From Iris pallida (Eukaryota; Streptophyta; Magnoliopsida; Asparagales; Iridaceae): 64,000 bases of DNA. Shown here one piece after another: positions 59,129-64,000 of the stretch; positions within the stretch are counted from its first letter, which is position 1; each line of letters begins with the position of its first letter. A program made the translations under genes and the position numbers. The notes under the pieces are model-generated. The model saw nothing but the letters and a program-made list of their open reading frames with translations, did not search any database and was not told the origin of the DNA. Where the stretch lies: assembly GCA_029216955.1 (NCBI GenBank), contig JANAVB010006999.1, forward strand, positions 2,941,102-3,005,101, in the 5' to 3' direction.

Positions 59129-60658
59129 ACCATGGGAGAAGAAGGATTAGCACCAGGAGAGGTAGTGGCAAGTACTATTCTCGTCAACACCTTTCTAGCT
59201 TCAGTATTATTTGACTCTGGTGCATCGCATTCATTTATGTCTGCACGATTCATGATACGGGTAGGACTGGAGGCCGAGTCATTATCAGTAATGCTCAATC
59301 TACTTACTGGTAACGGACTTGTAGGAGTAGATAGAGTATTTTTCTCGTGTCGGATCGTAGTTAGCGGTAGAGAATTCCCCGCTAGATTGATATAGTTTCT
59401 GATGGCCGATTATGATGTGGTCTTAGGGATGGATTGGTTGAGGGACCAGTATGCTAGGATAGACTGCCACATTGGCAGGATGATTTTTAGCATTCCAGGC
59501 GAGCCAGAATTTTCCTTCTCCCGAGGCGAAGTTGAACCTTCTCCTCCCGTGTTGCGGATGGCAGTAGCAGTAGTACAGTTACCTCGGATAGTCGAAGTGT
59601 TTCCAGATGTTTTCCCAGAAGAGCTTCCAGGGATGCCGCCAGAGCGAGAGATCGAGTTTACCATCGACTTGATTTCCGGGACAGCCCCAGTATCACAGAG
59701 AGTCTACAGGATGGCGTCGTCAGAGCTAGAGATATTGTACAAGATGATTGAAGAACTCAGAACCAAGGGATTCATTCGTGCTAGTGGATCGCCTTGGGGA
59801 GCCCCGATGCTTCTTGTGAAAAAGAAGGATGGTACGTCCAGATTATGTGTAGATTATCGTATCTTGAACTCAGTGACAATCAAGAACAGATACCCTCTCC
59901 CGAGGATAGATGACTTGTTTGATCAACTCAAGGGGGCAGCAGTATTTTCGAAGATCGACTTACGGTCAGGATACCATCAGATCAGAGTCAGAGAGCAGGA
60001 CATCCCGAAGACAGCTTTTAGATCGAGATATGGGCATTGGGAGTTCCTTGTGATGCCATTTGGAGCAACCAATACGCGGGCAGCATTCATGGACATCATG
60101 AATCGTATCTTTATGCCTTATTTGGATCAGTTCGTGATCTTGTTCCTAGACGACATCCTAGTCTACAGTAAGAGTGAGGCGGAACATGAGCAGCATATCC
60201 GTGTGGTTCTTCAAATTCTCAGAGAGCACCAATTGTATGCCAAGTTCAGTAAATACGAGTTCTGGCTCGATCGCATTTTGTACTTGGGTCATATCATCAC
60301 CCGAGGAGGAGTTGAAGTGGATCTCCAGAAGATCGTAGCCATTGAAACGTGGCCGGTACCTAGCACAGTAGCAAAAATTTGCAGTTTTCTTGGCCTGGCC
60401 GGCAACTATCGGCGATTTGTTTCAGACTTTGCTCGAATTTCAGTGCCATTGACCCAGTTGACCCGCAAGGATGTGAAGTTTGCTTGGACAGCAGAGTGCC
60501 AGGATTTTTTTGAGAGGTTGAAGCGAGGCTTGATGACGGCTCATATTCTCAAGCTTCCAGATGGAACCGGAGGATTCTCAGTGTATTGTGATGCTTCGGA
60601 CAGAGGTTTAGGATGTGTTCTGATACAGCATGGGAAGGTAATAGCTTATGCGTCATGA
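58985..60658 (+). pseudogene. Ty3-gypsy protease and reverse transcriptase
   Basis: Protease motif ILVNTFLASVLFDSGASHSF near 59180, then [15 protein letters not shown], with a stop/frame break at 59396. RT follows with PYR-like [67 protein letters not shown] and catalytic FLDDILVYS near 60150. RNase H starts [15 protein letters not shown]. The frame ends in TGA at 60656, where family members have Arg (CGA). Confidence 0.9.
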
Positions 60659-62331
60659 CAACTTCGTGATCATGAGAGGAATTACCCAACCCATGACTTG
60701 GAGCTGGCAGTAGTAGTATTTGCACTTAAGCTTTGGAGGCACTACTTGTATGGAGATAGGGTGAAGATTTTCACCGACCGCAAGAGCCTGAAGTATGTTT
60801 TCACCCAGAAGGATCTCAACATGCGTCAGAGGAGATGGCTAGAGCTGCTTGTGGATTATGATATCAACTTACAGTATCATCCTGGGAAGGCCAACGTTGT
60901 TGCGGATGCATTGAGCAGGAGAGCCGAAGTTTATTTCCTAACAGCGCAACCGGAGTTATTAGCCGATCTTCAGAAGAAGGGAATAAAAGTTATTCTTTTT
61001 ACTAATGTGGCATTGATGGCCAGCATGCAGGTTCAGTCCAGCATAGTCGAGAGGATCCAGATGGCACAGTCGGCAGATTCCAAGCTTCAGCGGCTCAGAG
61101 CAGAGTGTGAGGCGGGACGAAGACCAGAATTATGCATTCATGAAGACGGTACACTTTGACATGGTAAGCGTCTTTGTGTACCCAGTGGAGACATCAGTCA
61201 TGAGATCATGGCAGAGGCCCACAGTTCGCAGTATTCCATTCATCCCGGTGGCATGAAGATGTACCGTGATATCTGCCAGCACTTTTGGTAGAATGGCATG
61301 AAGAGGGAGATAATCCGGTTTGTCTCTCGTTGTTTAGTCTGCCAACAAGTTAAGGCTGAACATCAGAGACCAGCTGGACTACTTCAACCATTGCCAATTC
61401 CAGAGTAAAAATGGGAGCATATAACTATGGATTTTGTGACTGGATTGCCTAGATCCCTACCAGTCAGTATCACTTCGGACAAAGATTCCAGATTTACGTC
61501 GCACTTTTGGCGAGCCTGCAAGAGAGTTTGGGGACTCGCCTCCAATTCAGCCCGGTATATCACCCACAGATAGATGGTCAGTCAGAGCGTACCATACAAA
61601 CCTTGGAAGACATGTTGAGATCTTGTACACTCAACTTTGGTGGTTCGTAGGAAGATCACCTGCACCTGGTAGAGTTCTTGTACAACAACAGTTTTCAAGC
61701 TAGTATCCAGATGGCACCGTTCGAGGCACTGTACGGTAGGAAGTGTCGATCCCCGTTAGCATGGGACGATGTCGGAGAGAGGCGGATACTCAGTCCAGAA
61801 ATGATTGCTCAGACCGTTGAGGTGGTCAGGAGAGTCAGAGATCATCTTCGAGTTGTCCAAGATCGCCAGCGTCATTGGACCGATTCTCATCGGCGCCCTC
61901 TTGAGTTTTCTGTCGACGACCATGTATTCCTGAGAATTTTGCCTAACCGTGGCGTCATTCGTTTCGACGTGCGAAGAAAGCTTAGTCCTAGGTATATAGG
62001 GCCATTTAACATTCTGGAGCGAATAGGAGATGTATCCCATCGTCTCGCTCTTCCACCATCGCTATGTGAGGTGCATGACGTATTCTATGTATCCCAACTG
62101 CGACGGTATATCCCGGACCCGAGCCACATCCTGGATCATTCAGAATTGGTTGTTGGTACCAACCTTTCGTATTAAGAGAGGCCCGTGTCTATATTGGACC
62201 GAAGAGAGAAGACACTCAAGAACAAGACTATCAAGTTAGTCCGAGTTGCTTGGGATCATCACTCTTTGGGTGAGTCAACGTGGGAGTGTGAGGATGATAT
62301 CCGATCGCGATATCTCGACCTGTTTGACTCG
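60659..62331 (+). pseudogene. Ty3-gypsy RNase H and integrase with an internal deletion
   Basis: RNase H continues [20 protein letters not shown] and [10 protein letters not shown]. The integrase zinc-binding domain (HPGGMKMYRDICQ, FVSRCLVCQQVKAEH) and first core block EHITMDFVTGLP follow. At about 61460 the sequence jumps to VSITSDKDSRFTS, omitting roughly 40 codons between the first and second catalytic Asp. Then SERTIQTLEDMLRSCTLNFG and MAPFEALYGRKCRSPLAWDD, EVHDVFYVSQLRRYIPDPSH and a chromodomain-like tail ESTWECEDDIRSRYLDLF. Stops and frameshifts abound. Confidence 0.88.
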
Positions 62332-62499
62332 TGAGGTATAATATCTTTCTTATGCCTTACACTTCGAATCCTTGCTTGCATATTTGATTGCTTGATTGAT
62401 TGCTTAGCTGTAGATTGCATCTGATAGTGTAAATTGTCCCGACACCTCTAGCTCTTTTATTAAATTCCGAGGACGAAATTCTTTTAAGGTGGGTAGATT

Positions 62500-64000
62500 T
62501 GTCACCCTCAAAATCCGTGTTACATATTTTCGTATACGTGTACATATTTCGGGTCCATATTTTTATTAGTCATGGTTAGCTAGTCATGATTTTATTTTTT
62601 AGCATGTTACATTGGCATGGTTATTTTGGCATTTCATTGGTTATGGCTTAGCTTGGTTCGGTTTAGCTTGGTTTGGTTTGCTTTTGGGTTCATCATGAAC
62701 CAAAAGAAAACCCCTACCTACTACCACCATCATCATTTAAAACCCAACCCCTTTCTCTTTCATCTTTACTCTTCATTTATTTCTTCATCTTCTTCCTCTT
62801 AACTACTCCACTTACCAAGAGAAGCTTAGGCGAGTGCAACTTGTTTCATGGAGAAACTCTGTTATTGTTGTTCTATTGTCTTCCTCGCGAGATTCTAAGA
62901 TACTTTAGAACTTGGTATTATTTATTTTGATGGATATTTTCTTGTAGATCTAAGTTTATATCATTTTCGGTTTTTTTGGGTTTTGATCTATTAAACTTCA
63001 TTATTTTTATGTTTTGATTGTTCCATGTTGTAGAGAATTCGATTTTACCTAAAATAGACCTTTGAAAAGTTGGATTTTGACTTGTTTTGAGGAAGTTATG
63101 GCCAAAAGTATTTTTGGCCATTTCTATGTTCATCAGTCCTGATTTTGGCAGGGACGATGAATAGTGCCGTATGAATAGTGCCGCAGCCGTATGGATGAAT
63201 AGTGCCGTATGAATAGTGCCGCAGCCACATAGATGAATAGTGCCGCATGACTAGTGCCGGTACCGCATTGATGAATAGTGCCGCAGCCGCATAGATGAAT
63301 AGTACCGCATGAATAGTACCGCAGCCGCATGAATAAATAGTACTGCATGAATAGTGCCGCAGCCGTATGGATGAATAGTGCCGCAGCCGTATGGGACCTA
63401 TTTTGGCTGTTTTAAGTCCCTTTTGGCTGAATTGTGGCCCGAATTTCCCCCAACTTCCAACATAAAAGTTGTAGATCTTTTCTTTGGCTTCAAGAATATG
63501 TTATTAGCTATTTTATGCAAGTTTTCTCATTCATTATAATGTAAGGATAGAGCATGATAGTGTTCCATCGAGGCGCACTCTTGACAAGTAAGCATGACAT
63601 GTAATCTGGAACGCTGTTGCGATGGCTATCTCGACATGCTAGTAATCCTCCTCTTGATACCGTAGACGATTGTGCTTGTACAAATAAATTGGTACTGTCT
63701 TGCATCATGTCTAGGATGGAGATCCCTGAGTACCACGGTCAGGGATACCTATAGTAATTGACTAAGGCTAATAAACTGGAATAATTCAGTAGACATAAAG
63801 AGATTCTCAGCTACAGACAATCCCGTTATCTGGGCGCATTAAGTGGACTTGTAGCCTACCGACGAGTAGGGCATATTTCCAGCACACAGTCACATGTTGT
63901 ATTCTTCATAAACGGACATTCGACCTGGACAACCGGATGGTCTGCAGGACTTGTGGCTGTTGGGATAATCTTATTGCATCTTGCTAGTAACTAGGCTGTG
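62500..64000 (+). mobile_element. 3' LTR of the Ty3-gypsy element (runs off the window)
   Basis: It begins TGTCACCCTCAAAATCCG after TTTTAAGGTGGGTAGATT, a degraded polypurine tract. It matches the 5' LTR throughout, except for the minisatellite at about 63160-63400. About the first 60 percent of the LTR is in the window. Confidence 0.9.
63160..63400 (+). repeat. Minisatellite in the 3' LTR
   Basis: Units of GATGAATAGTGCCGTATG and GAATAGTGCCGCAGCC type repeat about ten times. The 5' LTR has only GATGAATAGGGCC at the equivalent site (about 55770). It uses the same GCCGCAT core as 1-578. Confidence 0.88.

Overview
This window is nuclear DNA of a flowering plant, most likely a monocot outside the grasses. 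It contains one recognisable host gene, a MADS-box transcription factor of the AGAMOUS subfamily, D class (SEEDSTICK/AGL11/OsMADS13 group), on the minus strand. The seven coding exons run from the ATG at 42131 down to the TAG at 11226 and give a predicted 233-residue protein. The monocot call rests on D-class residues such as [18 protein letters not shown] in the K domain and the TALHLGYE carboxy end, which resemble monocot D-class proteins. Almost everything else is transposable-element sequence, nested several layers deep.

Layout. 1-6008: 3' part of a long Ty3-gypsy LTR with a GCCGCAT minisatellite, split by a 3.8 kb solo LTR (TSD TTAAG). 6009-8369: 3' half of a Tork-like Ty1-copia element and its LTR. 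8419-9850: AT-rich palindrome, then the 5' end of a decayed minus-strand copia element. 10085-11243: tandem duplication of the MADS gene's 3' end, each copy carrying a Mutator-type MITE. 11226-42131: the MADS gene. 43574-48530: a complete copia element (TSD TAAAG). 48753-49287: hAT MITE. 49532-54868: 5.3 kb hAT transposon with a decayed transposase. 55076-64000: a Ty3-gypsy element of the same family as the left edge, complete except that its 3' LTR runs off the window.

The last intron of the MADS gene is 26.7 kb (11415-38120), while its downstream-half introns (2-5) are 115-860 bp. It holds a SINE, a decayed gypsy with its 3' LTR, and an 18 kb CACTA transposon (16481-34534, TSD ATG). Inside the CACTA lies a minus-strand gypsy with outer LTRs in opposite orientations. 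Inside that gypsy is a 2.07 kb LTR element (TSD CCCTC), whose body contains a copia polyprotein gene with only its 3' LTR. A 1 kb foldback, an hAT MITE and an LTR tail fill the rest.

No CRISPR array, operon, rRNA or convincing tRNA gene is present. I do not see a wholly new biological system. The strongest items are the exon/intron model of the MADS gene with its TE-loaded terminal intron and duplicated 3' end, the chimeric LTR/copia element, and several insertions dated relative to one another by nested target-site duplications. All coordinates and motifs were read by eye; no alignment or search was run.
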